A stretch of DNA of 39,971 bases from Nitrospira sp. (GTDB lineage: Bacteria > Nitrospirota > Nitrospiria > Nitrospirales > Nitrospiraceae), in the NCBI GenBank assembly GCA_009594865.1, contig VOPT01000047.1, positions 1 through 39,971 on the forward strand, read 5' to 3'. Positions within the stretch are counted from its first letter, which is position 1. Every line of letters starts with the position of its first letter. Positions 26,273-34,110 of this stretch are shown in pieces. A model generated the notes under the pieces. The model did no database searches, was not told where the DNA came from, and worked only from the letters and a program-made list of their open reading frames with translations. The translations under genes and the position numbers were made by a program.

Positions 26273-27046
26273 TTATCCGACCAGACCAAGAGACTGCGGT
26301 CCGTATCGCAAAGCCAGCCGCTCGTAGAGGCAGGTCGCGAGGGGCTCCAGGTTTTGGGTGTCGGCGGCGTTATACCGAACGAGTTGCTCCAGGGCGGCGT
26401 CGTGGCCCGCGCGGTAGCGGTGCCACAATCGAACCGCTTCCAATCCATCCAGCTGGAGCAGATCTGAATCCCGTGCGATCTCTAGCTCCCGTTCGATAGA
26501 CTTCAACCCGCCTTGCAAGCCGACGCGTCGGGCCGCAAAGCAGAGATCGAAATGGGGGATCGACAGGCGCAAGCCGGTAAAGCAGGTTTGCAGATACGGC
26601 ATGTCGAAGACCGTCCCGAAAAATGTGATGAGGAGGTCGGCTTGGTCGAGTTCCTCTTGAATGGTTTCCTGGGTGAGATCCTGGCCATGGATCAAGGTGC
26701 GCATCCGCCCCCGGCGATGAAGCCCGACGATGGTCACCTGCCCCTCGCGGGCCGAGAGTCCTGTGGTTTCAATGTCGAGATAAAGCGCGCGTGCACCGAA
26801 GGTCTGAAACAAGCGCCAATGGTCGCGGGTGTGGAGACAGTCTGCGAAATAGCGAGGGTTATGGAGGTCGAGGTGGTCCTGCGCGAGGGCCAGCTCTGCG
26901 TCATAGGCGGCTTTACGCGCCGGCGCGATGCCGGTCAATTGCGACTCCCGCCGGAAGGTCGCCCAATCGGCGATGCCGTCTTCCCACAGGCGCCGCTCAG
27001 TTGCCGGCCCGATACCGTTCAAATGGACAAACGTGGATGTCAGCAT
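26273..27046 (-). CDS. YprB-type ribonuclease H-like exonuclease
   Basis: A 257-aa protein with an N-terminal helix-hairpin-helix-like stretch (LNGIGPATERRLWEDGI) and a DEDD-type exonuclease domain. The first acidic pair is D91-I-E93 (YLDIETTGL), the second Asp is in GTVFDMPYL, and the last acidic residue is in YNAADTQNLEPL. This is the plan of the YprB-like RNase H fold family, thought to act on nucleic acids; the substrate is not established. It is translated from an ATG at 27046 and is coupled to the PP2C gene. A promoter is proposed just upstream. Confidence 0.82.
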   Translation of the reverse strand: MLTSTFVHLNGIGPATERRLWEDGIADWATFRRESQLTGIAPARKAAYDAELALAQDHLDLHNPRYFADCLHTRDHWRLFQTFGARALYLDIETTGLSAREGQVTIVGLHRRGRMRTLIHGQDLTQETIQEELDQADLLITFFGTVFDMPYLQTCFTGLRLSIPHFDLCFAARRVGLQGGLKSIERELEIARDSDLLQLDGLEAVRLWHRYRAGHDAALEQLVRYNAADTQNLEPLATCLYERLALRYGPQSLGLVG

Positions 27047-27074
27047 AGGGGTGGCCAGGAATCGGCCGGGCAGG

Positions 27075-27104
27075 ATTGTAACCTTGATTTCAAGGGATAA
27101 ACAA
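27075..27104 (-). promoter_or_regulatory. Candidate promoter with internal dyad upstream of the YprB-like gene
   Basis: On the minus strand TTGTTT (27104-27099) and TACAAT (27080-27075) are 18 bases apart. The spacer holds a perfect inverted repeat, CCTTGA-TT-TCAAGG (27082-27095). Transcription would begin about 20 bases before the ATG at 27046. The dyad between -35 and -10 is a typical repressor site position. Confidence 0.42.
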
Positions 27105-27178
27105 GTTAGAGTCCGCGACTGGTGCGGAGTTTCGTCATTATGGTGCGGCGCAGCGTATTACGGCGCAGATGAGGGATC

Positions 27179-27589
27179 ATGACCACGAACGGGACGATGA
27201 AACGCATTCGAATCAAGGTCGGCGGCATTCAATTGGAGGCCGAACTGAAGGGAACAAAAACCGCCGAGGAACTCTATCAGGCCTTGCCGGCGGAGGGACC
27301 GTTGAATGTCTGGGGCGAAGAGTTCTATTTTAAAATTCCCGGCGTGAAAGATCATCGCGAAACGGCGACGACGCAAGTCAAAATCGGCGACGTGGCCTTC
27401 TGGGGAGCCGGCCAGGTCTTGGCGATCTTCTTTGGACGCACGCCGATGAGCATGGGGGCGGACCCTGTGCCTGCCGATCGGGTGAACGTCGTGGGACGGG
27501 TGTTGGGTGATGCGGCGACATTGCGGCAGGCTATGAACGCCAGTACGATTCGGGTGGAGCGCATCGAGCCGGCGCAACCGGTCGGGTAG
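27179..27589 (+). CDS. Cyclophilin-like (TM1367-type) protein
   Basis: A 136-aa cytoplasmic protein. The stretch KGTKTAEELYQALPAEGPLN followed by VWGEEFYFKIP, and later VKIGDVAFWGAGQVLAIFFG, matches the small cyclophilin-like fold family known from Thermotoga TM1367 (DUF369). Members share the beta-barrel of cyclophilins, but peptidyl-prolyl isomerase activity is not shown. ATG 27179 has GAGG close upstream; an ATG at 27197 is also possible. It is divergent from the YprB-like gene and leads the following plus-strand set. Confidence 0.75.
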   Translation: MTTNGTMKRIRIKVGGIQLEAELKGTKTAEELYQALPAEGPLNVWGEEFYFKIPGVKDHRETATTQVKIGDVAFWGAGQVLAIFFGRTPMSMGADPVPADRVNVVGRVLGDAATLRQAMNASTIRVERIEPAQPVG

Positions 27590-27625
27590 AAGTTCGACGG
27601 AACATTCGACCGAGGAGTAAGGGCC

Positions 27626-27907
27626 ATGAGATTGGCGAAAGAGCGGGTGCATCATATGGCGGATTCGGTGCTCACTCGATTGCACGAGTTGAGCTTCCTC
27701 GAGGTGACCGGAGATCGAAAGGCGCTCCGCGAGTCGTTGGAACACACGATGACAGAGGAGCTCATGGTGGAAGATCGCCTCAATGCCGAAGTGCGCCGGA
27801 TGATGCAGCCCTATGAACGGCAGATCGAGCAAGGCCAGGTCGACTATCAGAAGATGTTCACGATGATCAAACAGAAACTGGTGCGTGAGCGCGGGATCAT
27901 CTTATGA
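27626..27907 (+). CDS. DUF507 family protein (first copy)
   Basis: A 93-aa, highly helical, charged protein of the DUF507 family, whose function is unknown. The N-terminus MRLAKERVHHMADSVLTRL is typical, as are the central EELMVEDRLNAEVRRMMQ and the end MIKQKLVRERGIIL. The ribosome binding site (GAGGAG) is good. It is directly followed by a second, related gene whose frame opens at its stop codon. The two products likely work together. Confidence 0.82.
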   Translation: MRLAKERVHHMADSVLTRLHELSFLEVTGDRKALRESLEHTMTEELMVEDRLNAEVRRMMQPYERQIEQGQVDYQKMFTMIKQKLVRERGIIL

Positions 27908-27940
27908 GTGGCGGCGCCACTCGCGACGGGAGCCCTAACC

Positions 27941-28216
27941 GTGATCAGTGATGACAAAGCCAGCCACCTGGCCCATTTGATACTCGGCGCGTTAAAGAAA
28001 AGCCCGCAGTGCAGGCTGACTGAGGATGATGGCAAGGTGTTGCGAGAGGTCAAACGCGTGGTCGCTGCTGAACTCGCCCTGGACGCGGAGATTGATAAAA
28101 AAGTGCGTGCCAAACTGGCGTCCTACACGAAACAGATCGTGGAAGGCAGTCCCGAATGGGACGTGATGTATCGCAAAACGTCCGAAGAAGAACAGAGAAA
28201 ACGCGCCAAGCCGTAA
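27941..28216 (+). CDS. DUF507 family protein (second copy)
   Basis: A 91-aa helical paralogue of the preceding protein. I start it at GTG 27941, eight bases after GGGAG, because the products then align from their first residues; a GTG at 27908 would begin right after the previous stop. Shared features are an N-terminal helix (ASHLAHLILGALKK), a central EVKRVVAAELALDAEIDKKV and a final pattern with YTKQIVEGSPEWDVMYRK matching YERQIEQGQVDYQKMF of the first copy. Function unknown. Confidence 0.75.
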   Translation: MISDDKASHLAHLILGALKKSPQCRLTEDDGKVLREVKRVVAAELALDAEIDKKVRAKLASYTKQIVEGSPEWDVMYRKTSEEEQRKRAKP

Positions 28217-28251
28217 CTCTGCTGGCGAATGATATCAATGAGGTGGCATCG

Positions 28252-28692
28252 ATGAGAGTCAGTCTCTGGATAGCCCTGTCACTGGTGGTGCTGTCCGTTT
28301 CGGCCTGTGCCCATGAGAAGCCCAAACCGCTCGTGCCTCTCGAACTGGCTTACGGAGTGAAGGCCGATGCGAACGCGCTGAACAACCAAGGGAGGCAGGC
28401 CTTTCTGGCCGGCCAGATGGCTGAAGCCAAAGATCTGTTCGGACAGCTGATCAAAGCCGTGCCGGATTCCGGGCAAGCGCATTACAATTACGGGTTGGCG
28501 CTGAACGCGTTGGGACAAACCGATCAGGCCCGCCAGGAATTCATCGAGGCGGCAAATCTGGCTCCCGGCGATAAAGTTATCTGGGACTCTCCGGCATTGC
28601 GTCCGTTCGGGAATCCGGAAGCCCCCAAGGGCCCGGCGAGGGAACATGCCTACGGGACGAGAAGGCCCACAATCGGCAGCGGCCCGCGCTAA
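28252..28692 (+). CDS. TPR lipoprotein
   Basis: The 146-aa product begins at ATG 28252, seven bases after GAGGTGG. It has a lipoprotein signal (LWIALSLVVLSVSAC) with Cys at the lipobox. At least two tetratricopeptide repeats follow (NALNNQGRQAFLAGQMAEAK and AHYNYGLALNALGQTDQARQ). The C-terminal 30 residues are Pro/Gly-rich. The protein is probably anchored in a membrane facing the periplasm, acting as a protein-binding scaffold. The partner is unknown. It lies 35 bases upstream of bcp. Confidence 0.75.
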   Translation: MRVSLWIALSLVVLSVSACAHEKPKPLVPLELAYGVKADANALNNQGRQAFLAGQMAEAKDLFGQLIKAVPDSGQAHYNYGLALNALGQTDQARQEFIEAANLAPGDKVIWDSPALRPFGNPEAPKGPAREHAYGTRRPTIGSGPR

Positions 28693-28726
28693 CGGCGACG
28701 GCAATTTTGAAGGAGAACGACGCGAT

Positions 28727-29194
28727 ATGGCAGCTGGAGTAGAAGTCGGGGCGAAGGCGCCGGAGTTTTCCCTTCCGGATCAGGACGGCACCCTTGTGAC
28801 GCTCAAGAGTTTGAAGGGCAAGCAGGTCGTGCTCTATTTTTATCCCAAAGACGATACCTCCGGTTGCACGAAAGAGGCCTGCGATTTTCGCGATTCGCTG
28901 GGGGCAATCAAGAAGACCGGAGCGGTAGTGATTGGGGTCAGCAAGGACGGCAAGGCTTCTCACCAGAAATTTATCGCCAAGTATGGATTACCGTTTGCGC
29001 TGCTGAGCGATGAAGATGCGGCGGTGAGCACGGCCTACGAAGTCTACAAAGAAAAAAGCATGTACGGCCGCAAATACATGGGCATTGAACGCAGCACCTT
29101 TGTGATCGATGCAACCGGTCGAATCAAGGCTTCCTTTAGGAAGGTCAAGGTGCCCGGTCATGTCGAAGAGGTCTTGGCGGCACTGAAGGCCTAG
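28727..29194 (+). CDS. bcp: Thiol peroxidase Bcp (peroxiredoxin Q)
   Basis: A 155-aa peroxiredoxin that reduces hydrogen and organic peroxides, using thioredoxin as reductant. The peroxidatic Cys is C47 and the resolving Cys C52, in SGCTKEACDFRD, the usual BCP/PrxQ spacing. The segments VVLYFYPKDDTSGCT, VIGVSKD and STFVIDATGRI are typical. An AAGGAG lies about 11 bases upstream of ATG 28727, slightly far. The product may couple to the thioredoxin encoded at 12.7 kb. Confidence 0.94.
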   Translation: MAAGVEVGAKAPEFSLPDQDGTLVTLKSLKGKQVVLYFYPKDDTSGCTKEACDFRDSLGAIKKTGAVVIGVSKDGKASHQKFIAKYGLPFALLSDEDAAVSTAYEVYKEKSMYGRKYMGIERSTFVIDATGRIKASFRKVKVPGHVEEVLAALKA

Positions 29195-29242
29195 CCTCGG
29201 TTCCGTTGCGGCGAGTGCGTCGTTCACTCCTCTGTAGCTCCT

Positions 29243-29485
29243 ATGGACCCGCTGGAAAAACCATCCCATGCTCTCCGCGCCGCGGCCTTGTCTCTCGTGC
29301 CAGGGCTCGGTCATCTCTATATCGGTGAAAAGCGCGGCGGGCCGCTCCTTGCAGCAGGCTTGCTGCTGCTCATCGTGTGGATGAGCTGGTTGTCGTTCGC
29401 CCTCGTGCCGTTGCTCGGCCTTGTGTTGTTCTGTATGGGGGATACCTATCTCACCGTCAGCCGCGACCGCGGACTGTTTTCTTAA
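29243..29485 (+). CDS. Small membrane protein, 80 aa
   Basis: The N-terminal half has SLVPGLGHLYIGEKRGG, the motif found in TM2- and DUF5683-like small proteins. It is followed by one or two hydrophobic segments (PLLAAGLLLLIVWMSWLSFA and LVPLLGLVLFCMG) and a short polar tail. The ribosome binding site is weak. It is between bcp and an exported unknown, both plus strand. Function unknown. Confidence 0.6.
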   Translation: MDPLEKPSHALRAAALSLVPGLGHLYIGEKRGGPLLAAGLLLLIVWMSWLSFALVPLLGLVLFCMGDTYLTVSRDRGLFS

Positions 29486-29524
29486 TCACGCATGTGGTGT
29501 TCAGCAGAGAAAGCCAACCGTATC

Positions 29525-30391
29525 ATGGCAACAGGTGTTCGTCCGGCATTACGCACATTGGCTTTGATTCTTGTGGCCGGTATCGGGATCGCGACGACTG
29601 CCGAAGCCGCCGGCAAGGTCCCCGGTACGTTGATCGTGCGCGATGCCCTGACGTTGCCGAATCATTCGGTTCGTATCGAAGCGCAGGTTGCGGTAACGAC
29701 GGCAGGCCCGTCGTCGAGCGGTGTGGTGCTGCATCTGCAGATCGACGGCAAGGAAGTCGCCACGGGCAACACCGATGAGCGCGGACAGGTCTCATTCGAT
29801 TATCTGGCAAAAATGCGGGGCACCAATGTGATCAGCGTGTCGGTCGATCCGGACGCTCCCGTTGCAGCGGAGAAAGTTGACGCAACCTTGTGTGTGTGGG
29901 AACGCCGGCGTCCGATTGTGGTGGTCGAAGTAGACGCGCTCATTCAACCGGCTCCCGCTTCGGCAGTTCCGGCACAGTCCCCGGTGATGGACACAACGGA
30001 TGACGCGGGACCCATGCCGGTTCCAGAGGCCGCCGAGGAATTGTCTCGGCTGACGCAGTACTATTACAACGTGGTCTATGTCTGGAGTCACGAACAGGGT
30101 CCGATGGGTCATGCCTCGAGTGCACAGGTGCGTCGCTGGCTGGGGGCGCATCAGTTCCCTACCGGGTTCGTGGCGACGCCGACGCCAGGAGGGCTGAATG
30201 CGACCCTTGATGCGTTGAAAAGTGACGGGTGGACGACCATGAAATCCGGCATCGGTAGCACGAGAGGCTTTGCAGACATGCTCCTGCAGCATCGCATGGA
30301 GGTCGTGGTGGTCCCGGAATTGCCCAAAGGCGAACTGCCACGCAAAGCCAAGGGTGCGAAGGATTGGAAAGAGGTGCGAAAGAAGCTGTGA
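29525..30391 (+). CDS. Exported protein of unknown function with Ig-like and HAD-like parts
   Basis: I start it at ATG 29525, which gives a clean signal peptide (RTLALILVAGIGIATTAEA); an ATG at 29492 would add 11 residues. Residues about 30-120 look like an immunoglobulin-type beta sandwich (SSGVVLHLQIDGKEVATGN). After a Pro/Ala linker, the C-terminal half (LSRLTQYYYNVVYVWSHEQ, then RWLGAHQFPTGFV and GIGSTRGFADMLL) is reminiscent of the LNS2/HAD-like phosphatidate phosphatase fold. However, the leading RRPIVVVEVDAL has only one Asp of the usual DxD. So enzymatic activity is doubtful. The stop codon touches the repeat cluster that follows. Confidence 0.6.
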   Translation: MATGVRPALRTLALILVAGIGIATTAEAAGKVPGTLIVRDALTLPNHSVRIEAQVAVTTAGPSSSGVVLHLQIDGKEVATGNTDERGQVSFDYLAKMRGTNVISVSVDPDAPVAAEKVDATLCVWERRRPIVVVEVDALIQPAPASAVPAQSPVMDTTDDAGPMPVPEAAEELSRLTQYYYNVVYVWSHEQGPMGHASSAQVRRWLGAHQFPTGFVATPTPGGLNATLDALKSDGWTTMKSGIGSTRGFADMLLQHRMEVVVVPELPKGELPRKAKGAKDWKEVRKKL

Positions 30392-30484
30392 GCGTGGCTG
30401 CAATCCCTTTCTTGCTCGCGCAACGCGCGGCCTGAGAAGGCCCTCGTTGGACGCGCGCAGTTGAAAGGGATTACAGCCACGCTC
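30390..30484. repeat. Inverted-repeat element with internal 46-bp quasi-palindrome
   Basis: Arms of 22 bases (30390-30411, GAGCGTGGCTGCAATCCCTTTC, abbreviated here to its ends GAGCGTGG and CCCTTTC; partner at 30463-30484) match with one mismatch. They enclose a 46-base unit (30414-30459) that has its own GGCC-TGAGAA-GGCC hairpin. A related 45-base unit occurs at 30537. The left arm overlaps the stop codon of the upstream gene. The stem is long enough to act as a strong transcription barrier or RNA-processing site. Confidence 0.7.
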
Positions 30485-30536
30485 ATGGGGACGGGGGAGG
30501 TAGAGTAAAAGAGCTGGGAGGGCCGGGGAGCCATAT

Positions 30537-30581
30537 GCTCGCAGAACGCGCACCTCAGAAGATGCTCGTTCGATGCGCGCA
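30537..30581. repeat. Second copy of the 45-bp quasi-palindromic unit
   Basis: GCTCGCAGAACGCGC at the start and GCTCGTTCGATGCGCGCA at the end match the unit at 30414-30459 at most positions. It lacks the outer 22-base arms. The remaining bases up to the fabI ATG (30582-30765) hold no gene; an AAGGAG site for fabI is near 30749. Together with the preceding element this fills the 374-base gap before fabI. Confidence 0.6.
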
Positions 30582-30765
30582 ATCTATGGCCATCCGGACG
30601 CCACCTTTCGTGAGGTAAAGGAAAGACTGAAAGGACGGGGGAACGTATGTAGAAGAGCGCTGCACGGCGCAGTTGGATGGCCTGAAGGTCATTCACTCCG
30701 GGGGCGAATCATGGTATGTTCAGCGCCCAATCAGGTGACATCTCATTGAAGGAGCATAAGCCGGT

Positions 30766-31545
30766 ATGTTGCTAGAAGGTAAAAAGGGATTGATCATCGG
30801 TGTGGCCAATAAGCACAGTATCGCCTGGGCCATCGCGCAGGCTGCCGCGCGGGAAGGCGCGCAGATGCTGTTCAGTTATCAGAACGAACGGTTGCGCGAA
30901 AACGTCGAAGAATTGGTCCAGACCCTGCCGGGCGCATCGGCCTGCGTGTGTGATGTCGGAGATGATAGTCAGATCGCCGCGATGATGAAACAGGCTTCGG
31001 AGAAACTCGGCCGGTTGGATTTTGTCGTCCATTCACTTGCCTTTGCGCCGCGCGAAGAACTCACCGGAGAATTTGTGAACACCACCCGCCAGGGATTTGC
31101 GACGGCCCTCGATGTGAGCGCTTATTCCCTCGTCGCGGTCACCAGGGCGGCGATGCCATTAATGACGGAAGGCGGTTCAGTCGTCACGCTGACCTATCTC
31201 GGCAGTGAGCGGGTTGTGCCGCACTACAATGTCATGGGCGTCGCCAAAGCCGCTCTTGAAGCGACGGTGCGCTATCTGGCCCACGATCTCGGACCGAGGA
31301 ATATCCGGGTGAATGCCGTGTCCGCCGGACCGATCAAAACGCTGGCAGCGCGTGGGGTATCCGGCATCAGCAAAATGGTCGACCACCATCGTGCATTCGC
31401 GCCGCTGCGGCGGGCGACCGAGCAGGGCGAAGTCGGCGATACGGCGCTGTTCCTCGTGAGCCCGTTGGGCCGCGGCATCACCGGAGAGGTGATCTACGTC
31501 GATGGGGGATACCATATTCTCGGCTCCTTGGCGTCCGTCGACTAG
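30766..31545 (+). CDS. fabI: Enoyl-[acyl-carrier-protein] reductase (NADH) FabI
   Basis: FabI reduces enoyl-ACP in the last step of each fatty-acid elongation round. The 259-aa product is a short-chain dehydrogenase fold with the FabI-type nucleotide motif GVANKHSIAWAIA near residue 12. Its catalytic residues are Y144, Y154 and K161, with the Y-x6-K spacing that separates FabI from ordinary reductases (Y-x3-K). SAGPIKTLAARG and GEVIYVDGGYH are typical. It has its own upstream region, with AAGGAG about 11 bases before the ATG. It is the target class of triclosan-like inhibitors. Confidence 0.95.
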   Translation: MLLEGKKGLIIGVANKHSIAWAIAQAAAREGAQMLFSYQNERLRENVEELVQTLPGASACVCDVGDDSQIAAMMKQASEKLGRLDFVVHSLAFAPREELTGEFVNTTRQGFATALDVSAYSLVAVTRAAMPLMTEGGSVVTLTYLGSERVVPHYNVMGVAKAALEATVRYLAHDLGPRNIRVNAVSAGPIKTLAARGVSGISKMVDHHRAFAPLRRATEQGEVGDTALFLVSPLGRGITGEVIYVDGGYHILGSLASVD

Positions 31546-31627
31546 GAAGCCGACAGTCCTATACGCCCGATCCCTGCTGCGCGTTGTCTCGGATTCATTC
31601 GAGGTCCGGTGGCAATGGAATCGGGCG

Positions 31628-32506
31628 GTGCTTTCTCCGCTCATGCTGGTTCTCTGCCTATTCACCCTCGACATGGCGAGCCTGCCACTGCCTGTCCTTT
31701 CTGCCCAACTCACGGCTAGAGAGGAAGACGGCTTGATCGGAACCGTTCGGTCCGTTGAAACTTTAGACAGTCTCCTGGCGCAAACCGATTACTACGATCC
31801 GCAGGGGCTTATTCTCGAACGGGTTCAGGGCGGGAAAGACACGTCCCAAGGCCTATGGCCGCTGCGATTTACGTATGTTTACAACCAGGATGGAAGACGT
31901 GTCGCCGAAGTAATCCGCGATGCACGGGGCGAACTCGTGAAAGAAACCCGTGTGGTCTATGATGCGCAGGGCAATCGGTCGGCCGAGTTGTCGGCATGGG
32001 GCGATGGGACATTCGAGAATGTGTCCCTCTATGACTATGACGAGTCTCGGCGACTCAGGCGAGGCCTTCATTACAATGCGGTGCAGGTCGTGAACCGGAA
32101 CCTGTACGCCTATGATGCCGCTGGGCGCCTGACACGGGAGCGATTCGAGCGGAATTATCGATATGACGCGGCGGGGCATCAGATCGTCACGACGGATCGA
32201 TTCGATGTGGGACATGATGTGGCGATCAGCTACGACGAACGCGGGCACGTGCAGCAAAAAATCGTGTCGGACCTGCGAGGACGGAGGCAAGGGCATTCGG
32301 AGTTTCTCTATGATGACCGTGGTAGTCAGATCGATGAACGTAGCTATGATGCCGCCGGTCGGCTCACTGACCGCAAGACCTACCGGTATGTATACGATAC
32401 GGCGGGAAACTGGATTACAGAGACGTTTGAGTGGTGGGAACTACGCGACAGTGAACCCCGGATCAAACAAGCGCATATCCGTGAGCGCCGGATCACGTAC
32501 CACTAA
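31628..32506 (+). CDS. Exported YD-repeat (RHS-like) protein
   Basis: The frame is open from an ATG at 31502 inside fabI, but I prefer the GTG at 31628 (or ATG 31643), which opens a hydrophobic signal segment (LMLVLCLFTLDMASLPLPVL). The mature part is built of at least seven YD-type repeats (for example YDAQGNRSAE, YAYDAAGRLTRE, YRYDAAGHQI, FLYDDRGSQIDE and SYDAAGRLTDR). These are the beta-hairpin units of RHS proteins. At about 290 aa it is far shorter than RHS toxins and has no toxin domain or Rhs core end, so it is more likely a surface or periplasmic beta-structure. Partners are unknown. Confidence 0.72.
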   Translation: MLSPLMLVLCLFTLDMASLPLPVLSAQLTAREEDGLIGTVRSVETLDSLLAQTDYYDPQGLILERVQGGKDTSQGLWPLRFTYVYNQDGRRVAEVIRDARGELVKETRVVYDAQGNRSAELSAWGDGTFENVSLYDYDESRRLRRGLHYNAVQVVNRNLYAYDAAGRLTRERFERNYRYDAAGHQIVTTDRFDVGHDVAISYDERGHVQQKIVSDLRGRRQGHSEFLYDDRGSQIDERSYDAAGRLTDRKTYRYVYDTAGNWITETFEWWELRDSEPRIKQAHIRERRITYH

Positions 32507-32619
32507 CGCCTCTCGCATGGACTCTCGATGAGTCAGCGCTCATCATGCAACGTTATGAGACTCGTTCATCGCTGCGGCGTGAATTTCCGATGCGTAAGAT
32601 GCGATGCCGGTGGAGGACG

Positions 32620-34089
32620 ATGGTGCGTTACTTAAACATACTGCAGTGTATCGTGACTGCCCTGTTACTGTGCGGCGCCGGCCAAGTGGAAGGTCGGGCC
32701 GGGGATTCCCCGCAGCAGTTGCCCACTCACGGGCCACTACGACAGTCTCCTGACAATCCACGGTATTTCGCCGATGCGGACAACCGGATCGTCTACGTGA
32801 CCGGGTCCCACACCTGGGAAAACTTTCAGGATGTCACGCAGGTGTTCGACTATCCGGCCTATCTCGATCGTCTGACCACGCTGCATCATAATTTCATCCG
32901 CATGTGGGTCACTGAATCGATCCATTCAGACGGCGGGTGGCTCATGAATCCTCCCCCCAATGAAAAGGATATCGCACCGCTGCCGTATCTGCGGACCGGG
33001 CCTGGCCTCGCCTTAGACGGTGGGCCACGATTGGATCTGTCACGCTTCAACCCGGATTACTTCGAGCGGCTTCGAGCGCGGGTGAAGCAAGCGGGGCAGC
33101 GCGGCATCTATGTCTCCGTCATGTTCTTTCAAGGGTTCAGTGTGGTGACGCCGGGAGGATGGAAGGCGCATCCGCTGAACGGCGAGAATAATGTGAACGG
33201 CATCGACGGCGACGCCAACGGCGACGGGCTGGGCTTGGAAGTGCATCGATCGCCAGGACCGCAGGTGCTGGAGATCCAAGAAGCGTATGTGCGCCAGGTG
33301 CTGGAGACACTGCATGATTTGGACAACGTGCTGTATGAAGTAGTGAACGAGGCCACCCCTGAGTCGGTCGGCTGGCAATACCATTTCATTCGCTTCGTCA
33401 AACGGTATGAGCGTGAGCGAGGTTTCATGGCGCATCCAGTCGGCATGACCTTTTTTCAACTCGGAGAATTCGGCGGCGGTGAAAACCGCACTCTCTTCGA
33501 AAGCGAAGCCGACTGGATCTCACCAGGCGGATACACCAAATACGCGCGGAATCCCCCGACGACCGATGGACACCATGTGCAGGTACTGGACACCGATCAT
33601 ATCCACGGCATCGGTGGCGACCAGGAGTATGTCTGGGAAAGCTTCATGCGCGGGTACAGCCCCATCTACATGGATCCCTTCGACGCGGTTCATGAGTTGA
33701 CCATCGGGGAGCCGGTGTTGAACGAGCCGCAGCATGAGCGCGCGCGGGTGGCAATGGGGCAGACGCGCCGGTGGGCGGACAGGCTGAACTTGAAGCGTGT
33801 CACTCCGCAAAGCGAGCTAGCTTCGACCGGGTATTGCCTCGCTGATCGGGGGGGTGAGTATTTGATCTACATTCCTGCCGGCGGCGCGACGGCTGAATCC
33901 GGCGCTGCAAAGGCGACTCGACCGGTTACCGTGAATTTAAACGGCGCGAGCGGCACCTTCACCTTGGAGTGGATGGAACTCGAAACCGGAAGCGCGAAAC
34001 AGGAAGGTGTCCTGATCGGCGGAGGCGAACGCATGTTCACCGTGCCCTTCCCAGGCAGCGGGTTGCTGCATCTCCGGAAGGCGCAATAG
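32620..34089 (+). CDS. Exported glycoside-hydrolase-like TIM-barrel protein
   Basis: Three in-frame Met codons are possible (32545, 32593, 32620). The last one has GGAGG just upstream and leaves a normal signal peptide (YLNILQCIVTALLLCGAG). The mature protein begins like DUF4038/DUF6298-type glycosidases (NPRYFADADNRIVYVTGSHT). It then shows barrel strands (FIRMWVTES, IYVSVMFFQGFS) and the acid/base-like strand NVLYEVVNEATPES, with E244 a likely catalytic residue. A C-terminal beta domain (TFTLEWMELETGSAKQEG) resembles collagen-binding-like modules. An EF-hand-like loop (DGDANGDGLGLE) is inserted. The substrate is unknown; processing of exopolysaccharide is plausible. Confidence 0.75.
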   Translation: MVRYLNILQCIVTALLLCGAGQVEGRAGDSPQQLPTHGPLRQSPDNPRYFADADNRIVYVTGSHTWENFQDVTQVFDYPAYLDRLTTLHHNFIRMWVTESIHSDGGWLMNPPPNEKDIAPLPYLRTGPGLALDGGPRLDLSRFNPDYFERLRARVKQAGQRGIYVSVMFFQGFSVVTPGGWKAHPLNGENNVNGIDGDANGDGLGLEVHRSPGPQVLEIQEAYVRQVLETLHDLDNVLYEVVNEATPESVGWQYHFIRFVKRYERERGFMAHPVGMTFFQLGEFGGGENRTLFESEADWISPGGYTKYARNPPTTDGHHVQVLDTDHIHGIGGDQEYVWESFMRGYSPIYMDPFDAVHELTIGEPVLNEPQHERARVAMGQTRRWADRLNLKRVTPQSELASTGYCLADRGGEYLIYIPAGGATAESGAAKATRPVTVNLNGASGTFTLEWMELETGSAKQEGVLIGGGERMFTVPFPGSGLLHLRKAQ

Positions 34090-34110
34090 GGTGCTGATAT
34101 TGTTGCCCCT

